Origin: JBBARC01 sp040400005
Lineage (GTDB): Bacteria; Pseudomonadota; Alphaproteobacteria; Acetobacterales; Acetobacteraceae
Length of the DNA: 64,000 nucleotides
Assembly: GCA_040400005.1 (NCBI GenBank)
Contig: JBBARC010000007.1
Coordinates: 1-64,000, forward strand
Reading direction: 5' to 3'
Under the pieces are notes generated by a model, which had not been told where the DNA came from, did not search any database, and saw nothing but the letters and a program-made list of their open reading frames with translations. The translations under genes and the position numbers were made by a program. The stretch's first letter is position 1, and each line of letters opens with the position of its first letter. Positions 8,540 to 16,765 of this stretch are shown here, in pieces.

Positions 8540-8691
8540 AGCCGCATATCAGGGTCGAAAAATGGGGTAACAGCCTGATTATTCGCCTTCCCGCCGCCAG
8601 TGTCGAGGCGCTCGGCCTTAAAGCCGGGGATACTGGCGCCATCGACGTGGCGCGTTCTTGTCCCCACCCAAAACCAGCAGCTTGCGCGTAA
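8536..8691 (+). pseudogene. Truncated MazE/AbrB-type antitoxin
   Basis: The frame from GTG 8536 reads HIRVEKWGNSLIIRLP followed by AASVEALGLKAGDTGAID, a clear SpoVT-AbrB (swapped-hairpin) domain of MazE antitoxins. Homology stops after about 40 residues and the reading ends in an unrelated tail (ARSCPHPKPAACA). The toxin-binding C-terminus and any MazF gene are missing. The next 110 bases hold no recognisable toxin. This looks like the remains of a TA pair, although a solo DNA-binding domain could still be expressed. Confidence 0.65.
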
Positions 8692-8804
8692 CCCGTATGC
8701 CCCGGTGACGTGGATCAATGCGCAGCGCCTCGTATCCCGCCACCCTCGGCCCCATCTGCAAAGCCGTGCCGCACACCGCGCCACCAACCTAATAAGGGGC
8801 CGCC

Positions 8805-9275
8805 ATGACCGCCTACCACACGCAGCTGGGTAAACTCTGGGTGCTGGTCGCCGACGGCGAACATGCCCGCATTCTGGTGCACGGGGCTGACGCCGGCAGT
8901 TATCGCACTGAGCGCCGCCTCGATTCGGCTTATGCGCATCTACGCACCCACGATATGGTCAGCGATGGCCGCGGCCGGGTGCACGAAAGTGCGACCACCA
9001 CCCGCCACGCGGTTGAACCCCGCACTGACCCCCACCGTGAGGCCAAACACCAGTTTGCCGTGTTTCTGGCTGATCAAATCAACCAGGATGCCGCCGCCAA
9101 GCATTTCGACCGCCTCGCCCTGGTCGCCCCCGCCCATGTGATGCACGATCTGCGCCACGCCCTGTCGCACGAAGCCGACGCCCTGCTGGTCGGTTTTTTG
9201 CAAAAAGACCTGGTTAAAGTGCCCGATGCCGAGATCGGCCCACACATGAATTGGGATGTTGTGGAGGCTGGGTGA
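8805..9275 (+). CDS. Host attachment protein family
   Basis: The 156-residue protein has the N-terminal LWVLVADGEHARILVH and the conserved block HREAKHQFAVFLADQI followed by FDRLALVAPAHVMHDLRHAL. This is the Host_attach family (Pfam PF10116), related to the archaeal release-factor-like fold and named after an Agrobacterium attachment gene. The terminal KVPDAEIGPHM is also conserved. GGGG stands 7 bases before ATG 8805. It is a single gene followed by repeat C. The biochemical role is unproven. Confidence 0.85.
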   Translation: MTAYHTQLGKLWVLVADGEHARILVHGADAGSYRTERRLDSAYAHLRTHDMVSDGRGRVHESATTTRHAVEPRTDPHREAKHQFAVFLADQINQDAAAKHFDRLALVAPAHVMHDLRHALSHEADALLVGFLQKDLVKVPDAEIGPHMNWDVVEAG

Positions 9276-9287
9276 GCGGGAAAAGGT

Positions 9288-9338
9288 AAGGAAGACCAGG
9301 GGCTTCGTGCGCAGAACGGCTTCGCGTGACGCCCCTGG
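9288..9338 (+). repeat. Family C palindromic repeat, copy 2
   Basis: Outer arms CCAGGGGC (9296-9303) and GCCCCTGG (9331-9338) are perfectly complementary around a 27-base interior. The segment matches 2353-2400 on the other strand at about 90 percent. It follows the stop codon of the host attachment gene by 13 bases and could terminate its transcript. Confidence 0.75.
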
Positions 9339-9417
9339 ACTGCACTAATACCAAGTGTGGACGGCCCGGTGCGCCCGAAGCCTCTCGCTTTTGTTCAAGC
9401 CCCCCCAAAAAAACCGC

Positions 9418-10344
9418 TCAGAACCCAACAGAGTCGGCGCCTTTAAGGCCCAGCATGGCGCGGGCCTCGGCCGGGGTGGCCACTTCCAGCGACAGCGCTT
9501 CGATGATGGTGCGGATTTTGGTGACTTGTTCGGCGCTGTTTTTGGCCAGCACGCCGCGGCCGAGGTAGATGGAATCTTCAAGGCCGACGCGGACATTACC
9601 GCCGAGGGCGGCCCCAATGGTGCACAGCGGCATTTGGTGGCGGCCGGCGGCGAGGATGGACCAGTGGTAGGCATCACCGAACAATTTATCGGCGATACGT
9701 TTAGCGTGCATCAGGTTTTCGGCATCGGGGCCCATACCGCCGAGGATGCCGAAAATGGTTTGTACAAACAGCGGCCCGCGCACCAGGCCGCGATCGAGGA
9801 AGTGGGCGAGGGTATAGAGATGCCCGATGTCGTAGCATTCGAATTCGAATTTCGTGCCACAGCCTTCGCCGAGTTCGCGCAGGATAAATTCGATGTCTTT
9901 AAAGGTATTACGAAAGATAAAGTCGCGGGTCATTTCGAGATATTCGGGTTCCCACGCGTGCTGAAAATCCTTGTAGCGATCGAGCGCCCCGTAGAGGCCA
10001 AAGTTCATTGATCCCATATTGAGGGATGCCATTTCCGGCTTGGTCGCCATGGCTGCCTGTAGGCGTTGCTGCACGGTCATGCCATGGCCGCCACCGGTGG
10101 TGATATTCAGCACGGCATTGGTGGCTTGCTTGATGCGCGGCAGAAATTTCATGAATTCGGCGGGGTCGCCCGATGGGCTGCCATCGGCGGGGTTGCGTGC
10201 GTGCAGATGCAAAATACTGGCACCGGCTTCGGCAGCACCGATGGCTTGTTCGGCGATTTGATCGGCGTTGAGCGGCAGATAGGGCGACATGCTGGGAGTG
10301 TGGATGCTGCCGGTAACGGCGCAGGTGATGATGGTTTTGGCCAT
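9418..10344 (-). CDS. 3-keto-5-aminohexanoate cleavage family protein (BKACE, DUF849)
   Basis: The 308-residue TIM-barrel protein begins KTIITCAVTGSIHTPSMSPY and has ILHLHARNPADGSPS with the zinc-binding His-x-His. It also has NITTGGGHGMTVQQRL and the late GGNVRVGLEDSIYLGRG, all standard for beta-keto acid cleavage enzymes. These condense a beta-keto acid with acetyl-CoA and split it into acetoacetate and a CoA ester. The natural substrate is not predictable. It lies upstream of leftward SDR and nitronate monooxygenase genes, which suggests a catabolic locus. Confidence 0.92.
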   Translation of the reverse strand: MAKTIITCAVTGSIHTPSMSPYLPLNADQIAEQAIGAAEAGASILHLHARNPADGSPSGDPAEFMKFLPRIKQATNAVLNITTGGGHGMTVQQRLQAAMATKPEMASLNMGSMNFGLYGALDRYKDFQHAWEPEYLEMTRDFIFRNTFKDIEFILRELGEGCGTKFEFECYDIGHLYTLAHFLDRGLVRGPLFVQTIFGILGGMGPDAENLMHAKRIADKLFGDAYHWSILAAGRHQMPLCTIGAALGGNVRVGLEDSIYLGRGVLAKNSAEQVTKIRTIIEALSLEVATPAEARAMLGLKGADSVGF

Positions 10345-10444
10345 GGTGTCGTGCCCCCCAAATGCCGGTTGCCCGGTTGCTTATTGAATGGCGTTCATTT
10401 TGGAGCGTTGCCGGGGTGGTGGCAAGATGTGGGATGGGCGGCGG

Positions 10445-11341
10445 CTAAATTGCAAAATCGAGGCCGGTTGCGCGGGCCGACGCGGCCCACAGTTGTTCGG
10501 CAAGATCGTTGTCTGTGGCTTGGGCGGAGGGTTTGGCCGGGGCTGGGTAGCCGCGCATTTCGGCCAAGCCGCCGGGGCCGATGAAGGCGCCGGGGTGCAC
10601 ATTGGGCATGGTTGCTGCGTACAGCGCGGGCAGGGCGCCCATGGCGGGTGGTTGGGCGAATAGGGCGGTGGCCAGGCGCATAACAAACCCGCCTTTATCG
10701 TGGTTGGTGTTGCTGTAGCCGGGATGGGCGGTCACTGCGAAGGCCTTACCGCCGGCCGCGGTTAATCGGGAATTGAGGCCTGCCGTAAATAGCAAGGCTG
10801 CGAGTTTACTGCGGCCATAGGCTTCCATCGGCGTGTAGGCGCCATGGTTGAAGGCGAAATCATCCGGGCGAAAGGATTTGCACATTTTGTGTGCGGCACT
10901 AGACATATTGACAATGCGGGTGGCTGGCATGTGCGCCAGCAAGTGCATGGTGAGGGCGAAGGGGGCGATGTGGTTGACCGCCATGTGGGTTTCAAACCCA
11001 TCTACGGTGCGCCCCTGTGGTGCCAAAATGGCGGCGGCGTTATGAATGAGGATATCGATGGGCGGGCGGGTTTGCCGGATGTCATCGGCAAATGTTTTGA
11101 TTGACGCCAGATTTTCCATATCGACTTGGCGCACGGCGATGTGTGCGTTGGGCGTGTTGGCCAGGATGCGGGTGCGCGCGACGTTGCCGGCATCGAGGTT
11201 GCGCACCGCAAGGGTGAGATCGACGGCAGCCTGGGCCAGGGCAATTGCCGTTTCAAAGCCAAGCCCGCGATTGGCACCGGTAATCAGCACGTGGCGGCCG
11301 TGCTGGGGTGGTATATCGGTGATGTTCCAAACAGCCGCCAT
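10445..11341 (-). CDS. Short-chain dehydrogenase (retinol-dehydrogenase-like)
   Basis: The 298-residue SDR starting at ATG 11341 (MAAVWNITDIPPQHGR) has the nucleotide-binding VLITGANRGLGFETA, the NNAG-equivalent LIHNAAAIL, a catalytic serine in IVNMSSAAHK and the YGRSK active site (Y/K). It ends with a C-terminal loop typical of the RDH/protochlorophyllide group. A 12-residue upstream extension has no RBS and is not used. The substrate is unknown. Confidence 0.9.
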   Translation of the reverse strand: MAAVWNITDIPPQHGRHVLITGANRGLGFETAIALAQAAVDLTLAVRNLDAGNVARTRILANTPNAHIAVRQVDMENLASIKTFADDIRQTRPPIDILIHNAAAILAPQGRTVDGFETHMAVNHIAPFALTMHLLAHMPATRIVNMSSAAHKMCKSFRPDDFAFNHGAYTPMEAYGRSKLAALLFTAGLNSRLTAAGGKAFAVTAHPGYSNTNHDKGGFVMRLATALFAQPPAMGALPALYAATMPNVHPGAFIGPGGLAEMRGYPAPAKPSAQATDNDLAEQLWAASARATGLDFAI

Positions 11342-11395
11342 TGGAGAGTTCCCAGATTGGTGCGGGACAAAAAACACCGCCCCACACCAATAGAA

Positions 11396-11437
11396 TAAAA
11401 GTCTTTTGCTTCTTTTCTTCAGAAAAGAAGGTTCTTT
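11396..11437 (+). repeat. Family A palindromic repeat, half-copy 2
   Basis: Forward-oriented copy, AAAAGTCTTTTGCTTC plus the hairpin and a GTTCTTT tail, between the SDR start and the 3' end of the next leftward gene. It overlaps neither gene and is one of the best-conserved copies. Confidence 0.9.
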
Positions 11438-11445
11438 CTTATCCC

Positions 11446-12426
11446 CTAAGCGTTCAAAAACCCTTCCAACCGAGTACGAATAATGCTGGTAGCTTCGCTC
11501 ATAATCCGATCGATCAGTTCCTGCACGCTGGGGATATCGTGAATGAGGCCGGCCACCATACCGCAGCTCCAGGCGGCGGCGTCCATCTCGCCTTCTTGCA
11601 GCACTTTGCGGTTTTCTGCACCGGCGACTAGGTGGCGGATATCCATAATGCCCAACGCCGCGCCTTTTTCGTGTTCCAGGCGCATGATTTCGTCAGCCGC
11701 CTTGTTTTTCATCACGCGTTCGGTGTTTTTAATTGAGCGCATGACTAGGCGTGTTTGCAGTTCATCGGCTTCCACCAGGGCACGTTTAACATTTTCGTGC
11801 ACCGGGGCTTCTTTGGTCGCGATAAAGCGGGTGCCCATGTTCATGCCTTCGGCGCCCAGCGCCATGGCGGCCACTAGGCTGCGGCCATCGGCCATACCGC
11901 CTGAGGCAACAAAGGGGATTTTCAATTCATCGGCGGCGCGTGGCAGCAGAATGAAGTTTGGCACGTCATCTTCGCCGGGGTGGCCGCCGCATTCAAACCC
12001 ATCAACGCTGACGGCATCGCAGCCAATGGCTTCGGCTTTCAGGGAATGGCGCACCGAGGTGCATTTGTGGATGACGTTAATGCCGGCGGCTTTCATCACC
12101 GGCAGCCATTTTTCCGGGTTACGGCCGGCGGTTTCCACCGCTTTGATGCCGCCTTCGATGATGGCGGCGATATATTCGGGGTAGGGCGGCTCGGCGAAGG
12201 CGGGCAGAAAGGTGAGATTCACGCCAAACGGCTTGTCGGTCATGGTATGGCAGCGGGCGATTTCACGGCGCAGATCTTCTGGTGTGGGCTGGGTGAGGCC
12301 GGTGATCAGCCCCAAACCGCCGGCATTCGATACGGCTGCGGCCAGCTCGGCATAGCCGACGTAATGCATGCCGCCCTGGATAATGGGGTGTTTGATGCCG
12401 AAAAGCTCGGTAATTCTGGTCTTCAC
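11446..12426 (-). CDS. Nitronate monooxygenase (first of two)
   Basis: The 326-residue FMN TIM-barrel protein begins MKTRITELFGIKHPIIQGGM. It has AAAVSNAGGLGLITGL, the FMN-phosphate region PFVASGGMADGRSLVAAMALGAEGMNMG, and GFECGGHPGEDDV. It belongs to the nitronate monooxygenase/2-nitropropane dioxygenase family, which oxidises alkyl nitronates such as propionate 3-nitronate. The paralogue at 14379-15338 lies on the far side of the acyl-CoA ligase. The ATG begins 135 bp from the divergent ligase gene. Confidence 0.9.
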   Translation of the reverse strand: MKTRITELFGIKHPIIQGGMHYVGYAELAAAVSNAGGLGLITGLTQPTPEDLRREIARCHTMTDKPFGVNLTFLPAFAEPPYPEYIAAIIEGGIKAVETAGRNPEKWLPVMKAAGINVIHKCTSVRHSLKAEAIGCDAVSVDGFECGGHPGEDDVPNFILLPRAADELKIPFVASGGMADGRSLVAAMALGAEGMNMGTRFIATKEAPVHENVKRALVEADELQTRLVMRSIKNTERVMKNKAADEIMRLEHEKGAALGIMDIRHLVAGAENRKVLQEGEMDAAAWSCGMVAGLIHDIPSVQELIDRIMSEATSIIRTRLEGFLNA

Positions 12427-12561
12427 TGTGCGCGTTCCTTCCTAATCGATGCCCTGGCCCAAACAACCCCTGGCCGCGGGTGTGTGCCGCCTTTGGGCCT
12501 TGCGCCGATCCTACAGAAGTGGCGGTGTAGCGGCAAATAGGCCCCGGGGGAGGGATTTTGC

Positions 12562-14094
12562 ATGGCAGGTGTGGTGATTAGCGGCGCGCGGCGCGTGGGG
12601 TTGGACGCGATATCGGACGCGGCGGCGCGTGGGGCGCGGTTGTTGGAAGAAACCTATGGCATCGCCCCTGGCGACCGGGTTGCCCTGTTAATGCGCAACG
12701 ATATTTTGTTTTTGCAGGCAACCGCATCTGTCGCCCGCCTAGGTGCTTATGCGGTGCCGGTGAATTGGCACGCGAGTGCGGCGGAACTGGCCTATGTGCT
12801 GCGTGACAGCGGGGCGCGGGTGCTGATTGGGCATGCCGATTTGGTGGCGCGCGCAGCGGCGGTTTTGCCGGCGGAATTACCGGTGCTGGTGGCGGCGACT
12901 CCGCCCGAATTATGTGCGGCCTACGGGGTGGGTGCGGCGGATTCCGCTGTGCCGGCGGGTTATACCGACTGGGAGGCGGCGGTGGCCGCCACCGCGCCGT
13001 TGGGCGAACGCGAAACCCCAGCCCCAGGATCGATGATTTATACGTCGGGCACCACCGGCAACCCTAAGGGTGTGCGACGTGTGCCGACCACCACGGCGGA
13101 AATGGATGCCAGTTACCGGCCAGCCATTGCAGGGTTTGGTTTGCGCGATGGCATGCGGGCGTTGATTCCGGCCCCGTTGTACCATTCAGCCCCCAATGCG
13201 TTTGGCATGTTATCGCTGCGCTTTGCCACGGAAGAACTGGTCCTGATGCCGCGGTTTGACCCAGAAGAATTTTTGGCCCTGGTGGAAAAGCACCGCATTA
13301 CCACGGTGCAAATGGTACCGACGCATTTTGTGCGTTTGTTAAAATTACCAGATGACGTGCGGGCAAAATACGATGTGTCGTCACTTGAATTTGTCGTGCA
13401 CGCGGCAGCTCCGTGCCCGGCCGATGTGAAAGCGGCGATGATTGAGTGGTGGGGGCCGGTGATTAACGAATATTATGGCGCCACCGAAACCGGCGTTGTG
13501 GTGTTTTGCACATCGGCGGAAGCGCTGGCCAAACCTGGCACGGTGGGCCGGGTGATGCCGGGATGCGAGCTGCGCGTGTTCGATGATCAGGGCGAGGATT
13601 GCGCGCCGTTTGTGCCGGGCGATGTGTATGTGCGTAACCTGACCGGTGCTGATTTTACCTATCATGGCGACCCCGAAAAACGGGCGCGTACTGGGCGCGG
13701 GCATTTGGTCTCGGCCGGGGATATTGGGTATTTGGATGCCGACGGGTTTTTGTTTTTGTGCGATCGGCGCAATGACATGGTGATATCGGGTGGGGTGAAT
13801 ATCTACCCCGCCGAGATAGAAGCCGCTTTGCTGGCAAGCCCGGATGTGGCCGATTGTGCGGTGTTTGGTATCCCTGATGAGGCGATGGGGGAGGCGCTGT
13901 GTGCGGTGGTGTTGCCCAAAGATGGGGTTACTGATGAAGCCGGCTTAAGGGCGTTTTTGCGGGCGCGCATCTCAGCGTATAAAGTGCCAAAACTGTTTGT
14001 GTTTCAGCAAGATTTGCCGCGCGAAGACACCGGCAAAATCTTTAAGCGCAAACTGCGTGAACCTTACTGGGCGGGGCGCGAACGGCGCATATAA
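12562..14094 (+). CDS. Acyl-CoA ligase of the ANL superfamily
   Basis: The 510-residue adenylate-forming enzyme activates a carboxylic acid to its CoA ester. It shows the P-loop-like SMIYTSGTTGNPKGVRR (about residue 155), the adenine-binding YYGATETG (about 307), the hinge GDIGYLDADGFLFLCDR, and the C-terminal catalytic-lysine region TGKIFKRKLRE. The sequence suits a medium-chain or aryl acid, but the substrate is not defined. It is divergent from nitronate monooxygenase 1 and converges on nitronate monooxygenase 2. Confidence 0.93.
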   Translation: MAGVVISGARRVGLDAISDAAARGARLLEETYGIAPGDRVALLMRNDILFLQATASVARLGAYAVPVNWHASAAELAYVLRDSGARVLIGHADLVARAAAVLPAELPVLVAATPPELCAAYGVGAADSAVPAGYTDWEAAVAATAPLGERETPAPGSMIYTSGTTGNPKGVRRVPTTTAEMDASYRPAIAGFGLRDGMRALIPAPLYHSAPNAFGMLSLRFATEELVLMPRFDPEEFLALVEKHRITTVQMVPTHFVRLLKLPDDVRAKYDVSSLEFVVHAAAPCPADVKAAMIEWWGPVINEYYGATETGVVVFCTSAEALAKPGTVGRVMPGCELRVFDDQGEDCAPFVPGDVYVRNLTGADFTYHGDPEKRARTGRGHLVSAGDIGYLDADGFLFLCDRRNDMVISGGVNIYPAEIEAALLASPDVADCAVFGIPDEAMGEALCAVVLPKDGVTDEAGLRAFLRARISAYKVPKLFVFQQDLPREDTGKIFKRKLREPYWAGRERRI

Positions 14095-14210
14095 ACGCAC
14101 GATTTAGGGCCCTGGTAAGCGGTATCCGGCGGCACGCCCTTGGTGGTGGCCGCCCGGTGCCACTCGCCATGCAGGTTATGGGCCCAGGGCATTCGGGTGA
14201 AAGTAAGACA

Positions 14211-14346
14211 CTTCTTTTGACTTCCGAAAAAGAAGCAAAAAAGATTTTTTCAATCCGGGGGCTGGGGCTTTTGGCTGAACCTTACCCAAAACCAAACATT
14301 AAAAAAGTCTTTTTTGTTTCTTTTTCTCTTCAGAAAAAAGAAAATT
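14211..14346. repeat. Family A composite element (two convergent halves)
   Basis: A reverse half (14211-14250, diverged) and a forward half (14301-14346, with a CTCTTC variation in the hairpin loop) face each other across a 50-base GC-rich spacer. The element fills most of the gap between the convergent CoA ligase and nitronate monooxygenase genes. The rest of this 284-base gap has no gene. Confidence 0.85.
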
Positions 14347-14378
14347 CCTACTTTTTTCTGTTCCCCCGATTGCCCTGC

Positions 14379-15338
14379 TTATGGGCCGCTGCAATATCGT
14401 GCGTTCAGGCTTTTAATCGTGTCCTGAAATTCGCGCACCATATCGGCCAAAATATCGGCAACCGGGCGCACCGAATTGATGCGGCCGGCTACCTGGCCGG
14501 TTAGCGCCAGCGATGCCTCCATGTCGCCGCCAAAATACAGATCTTTGGCATTGGCCATTTGCATCAGCACCGATGGGCCTTCGTAGTCGGGCGTGAGTTC
14601 ACGTTCCAGCCGCATGGTGCGTTCCGTGCGTAACGCGCGCAGCGCCGGTTTGCCAAAGCGGTTAAGAAAAATCGTGTCGGTTGAATCGGCATTCACAATT
14701 GCCTGTTTCCAATTATCATGAATGGGGCTTTCGGCCGCCGATACCATGCGCGTGCCCAGCTGCACTGCTTCCGCCCCCATGGCAAAGGCCGCCGCCATGG
14801 TGCGCCCGCAGGTGATGCCGCCGGCGGCAATAATCGGCACGTTCACCGCTTCCGCCACTTGCGGTAGCAGCACCATGGTCATCACCGCATCAGGCGCCTT
14901 AAACCCGCCGCCTTCGCCACCTTCCACCACCAGCCCATCAACCCCAACTTCAATTGCGCGCAACGCTGCTTTGAGTGTCGGCACCACATGAAACACGGTC
15001 AGACCGGCAGCTTTAAGGGCTGCAAAATATTTTGCCGGGTCGCCGGCCGATGTGGTGACGAATTTCACCCCTTGATCCACCACAAACTGCACAATGCCGG
15101 GATCGCGCACAAAGGCTTGGGCGATGTTTACGCCAAAAGGTTTGGTGGTCAGGGTGCGCATTTTTTTTATTTCGTCGCGAATTTCGTCAAGCTCGCCAGA
15201 TGATGTCTCGATTACACCCAATCCCCCGGCGTTCGACACCGCCGATGCCAGCTGGGCGCGCGCAATCCAACCCATCGGCGCCTGAATAATCGGGTATTCA
15301 ACGCCGAGCAAATCGGTGATGCGGTTTTTAAAAGCCAT
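14379..15338 (-). CDS. Nitronate monooxygenase (second of two)
   Basis: The 319-residue paralogue of the gene at 11446-12426 starts at ATG 15338 with MAFKNRITDLLGVEYPIIQA. It has ASAVSNAGGLGVIETSSGEL, GGEGGGFKAPDAVMTMVLL and PIIAAGGITCGRTMAAAF, the FMN-binding signature. A 70-residue upstream extension is not homologous and is rejected. The two copies are clearly diverged, so this is not a recent duplication. Its place beside the M20 hydrolase suggests a nitrogen-compound catabolic neighbourhood. Confidence 0.9.
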   Translation of the reverse strand: MAFKNRITDLLGVEYPIIQAPMGWIARAQLASAVSNAGGLGVIETSSGELDEIRDEIKKMRTLTTKPFGVNIAQAFVRDPGIVQFVVDQGVKFVTTSAGDPAKYFAALKAAGLTVFHVVPTLKAALRAIEVGVDGLVVEGGEGGGFKAPDAVMTMVLLPQVAEAVNVPIIAAGGITCGRTMAAAFAMGAEAVQLGTRMVSAAESPIHDNWKQAIVNADSTDTIFLNRFGKPALRALRTERTMRLERELTPDYEGPSVLMQMANAKDLYFGGDMEASLALTGQVAGRINSVRPVADILADMVREFQDTIKSLNARYCSGP

Positions 15339-15405
15339 TTTGGTGGGTGTTCCCGAATAAATGTGTTTGGTCAGGTCTGTGCATCTGGTTAACGCCCGGT
15401 CAAAG

Positions 15406-16584
15406 CTAACCTGCCAGCGGCAGCGACCGTTCCACCAGGCGGGCAAAATACGTAGCCCCAATCGGCAGCAACGCATCATTAAAATCATACATCGGGTTGT
15501 GCACGGAATTGCTGCATCCAGCGCCATCACCCTGGCCAATAAATGCATAGGCGCCCGGCCGATGTTCCAGCATCGATGCGAAATCTTCCGATCCCATTAC
15601 GGGGCCCGCATCACGTATCACCGCATCATCGCCAAATATTTCCGCCGCGGTATCGGCGGCAAAATCGGTTTCCGCCGGCGAATTTACCAGCACCGGAAAC
15701 GCCCGGTGGTAGTGAATATCGGCAGTGGCGCCGTGCGCTGCCACAGTATTCTGCACCACTCGGGTTAGCCCCGCTTCCAGCATATCGCGGGTCGCCGCAG
15801 ATAGTGTGCGCACCGTGCCGCGCAACGTCACATCCTGTGGAATAACATTAAACGCCGATCCGCCGTGAATGGCACCCACCGTTACCACCCCTGCATCATT
15901 TGGGTTCACGTTGCGGCTAACCAGGGTTTGCAGCGCCACCAGCACATGTGCCGAGACTATAATCGGGTCGATGGTTAAATGCGGCATCGCCGCGTGCCCG
16001 CCCTTACCGGTAATCACAATGGTAAAATCATCCACCGATGCCAGCATGGCGCCGGCGCGCAGACCAAAACTGCCCACCGGCATGCCCGGCCAGTTATGCA
16101 CGCCATACACCGCATCTACCGGGAAGCGGTCAAACAAGCCTTCCGCAATCATGCGTTCGGCGCCACCCATGCCTTCTTCCGCCGGTTGAAAAATCAACTG
16201 CACGGTGCCGGCAAAATTGCGTGTGGCGGCTAGGTATTTCGCCGCCCCCAGCAGCATGGTGGTATGCCCATCATGGCCGCAGCCATGCATTTTGCCGGGG
16301 GTTTTTGAGGCATGCGCAAAACTGTTGCCTTCCTGCATGGGCAGCGCATCCATATCGGCGCGCAGCCCAATCGCACGGTTGCTGGCACCTTTTCCCCGCA
16401 CCGTGCCGACCAAGCCGGTGCCGCCAATGTCGCGGGTCACCTCGATGCCCCATTCCTGCAGCTTTTCAGCCACGATGCCGCTGGTACGAAATTCCTCAAA
16501 GCCAATCTCGGGGTGGGCATGCAAATCGCGGCGGATCGCGGTCAGCTCGTCCTGGTAGGTGAGAATGTCAGCGTTTAACTTCAT
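15406..16584 (-). CDS. M20 family amidohydrolase (hippurate-hydrolase-like)
   Basis: The 392-residue metal-dependent amidohydrolase starts at ATG 16584 (MKLNADILTYQDELTAIRRD). Metal and catalytic motifs are intact: LHAHPEIGFEE, GLRADMDALPMQE, GCGHDGHTTMLLGAA, PAEEGMGGAERMI, and the C-terminal MGSEDFASML. The family hydrolyses N-acyl amino acids or similar amides in the cytoplasm. It is transcribed leftward toward nitronate monooxygenase 2, 67 bases away, and may be co-transcribed with it. Confidence 0.92.
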   Translation of the reverse strand: MKLNADILTYQDELTAIRRDLHAHPEIGFEEFRTSGIVAEKLQEWGIEVTRDIGGTGLVGTVRGKGASNRAIGLRADMDALPMQEGNSFAHASKTPGKMHGCGHDGHTTMLLGAAKYLAATRNFAGTVQLIFQPAEEGMGGAERMIAEGLFDRFPVDAVYGVHNWPGMPVGSFGLRAGAMLASVDDFTIVITGKGGHAAMPHLTIDPIIVSAHVLVALQTLVSRNVNPNDAGVVTVGAIHGGSAFNVIPQDVTLRGTVRTLSAATRDMLEAGLTRVVQNTVAAHGATADIHYHRAFPVLVNSPAETDFAADTAAEIFGDDAVIRDAGPVMGSEDFASMLEHRPGAYAFIGQGDGAGCSNSVHNPMYDFNDALLPIGATYFARLVERSLPLAG

Positions 16585-16674
16585 GGCGGCAGCTCCGGTT
16601 GGGCAGCGCCAAGGTGGCGGATAATTGGGGGGGTGTGCAAGCCATGCCAGGGGGGCGGGGGAATAGAGGCAACA

Positions 16675-16713
16675 GACTCTTGTTTTCTGAAGAAAAGAAG
16701 CAAAAGACTTTTG
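16675..16713 (-). repeat. Family A palindromic repeat, half-copy
   Basis: Reverse-oriented single copy (GTTTTCTGAAGAAAAGAAGC then AAAAGACTTTTG) between the divergent M20 and 2-hydroxyacid oxidase genes. It therefore lies at the 5' side of both genes, which argues against a purely terminator role for the family. Confidence 0.85.
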
Positions 16714-16765
16714 TTCGTTTGGCGGCGCAGTGCACGCCGGCAGCGGAACTATGGGGGCTTTGGGC

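Noticed and set aside
7896..8642. A 248-codon minus-strand frame opposite the secretion-domain gene
   Set aside because: No domains, Arg/His/Gln-rich, and it runs through the palindrome and the MazE fragment.
14379..15548. A 70-residue N-terminal extension of the second nitronate monooxygenase
   Set aside because: The extension has no homology and the family N-terminus begins exactly at ATG 15338.
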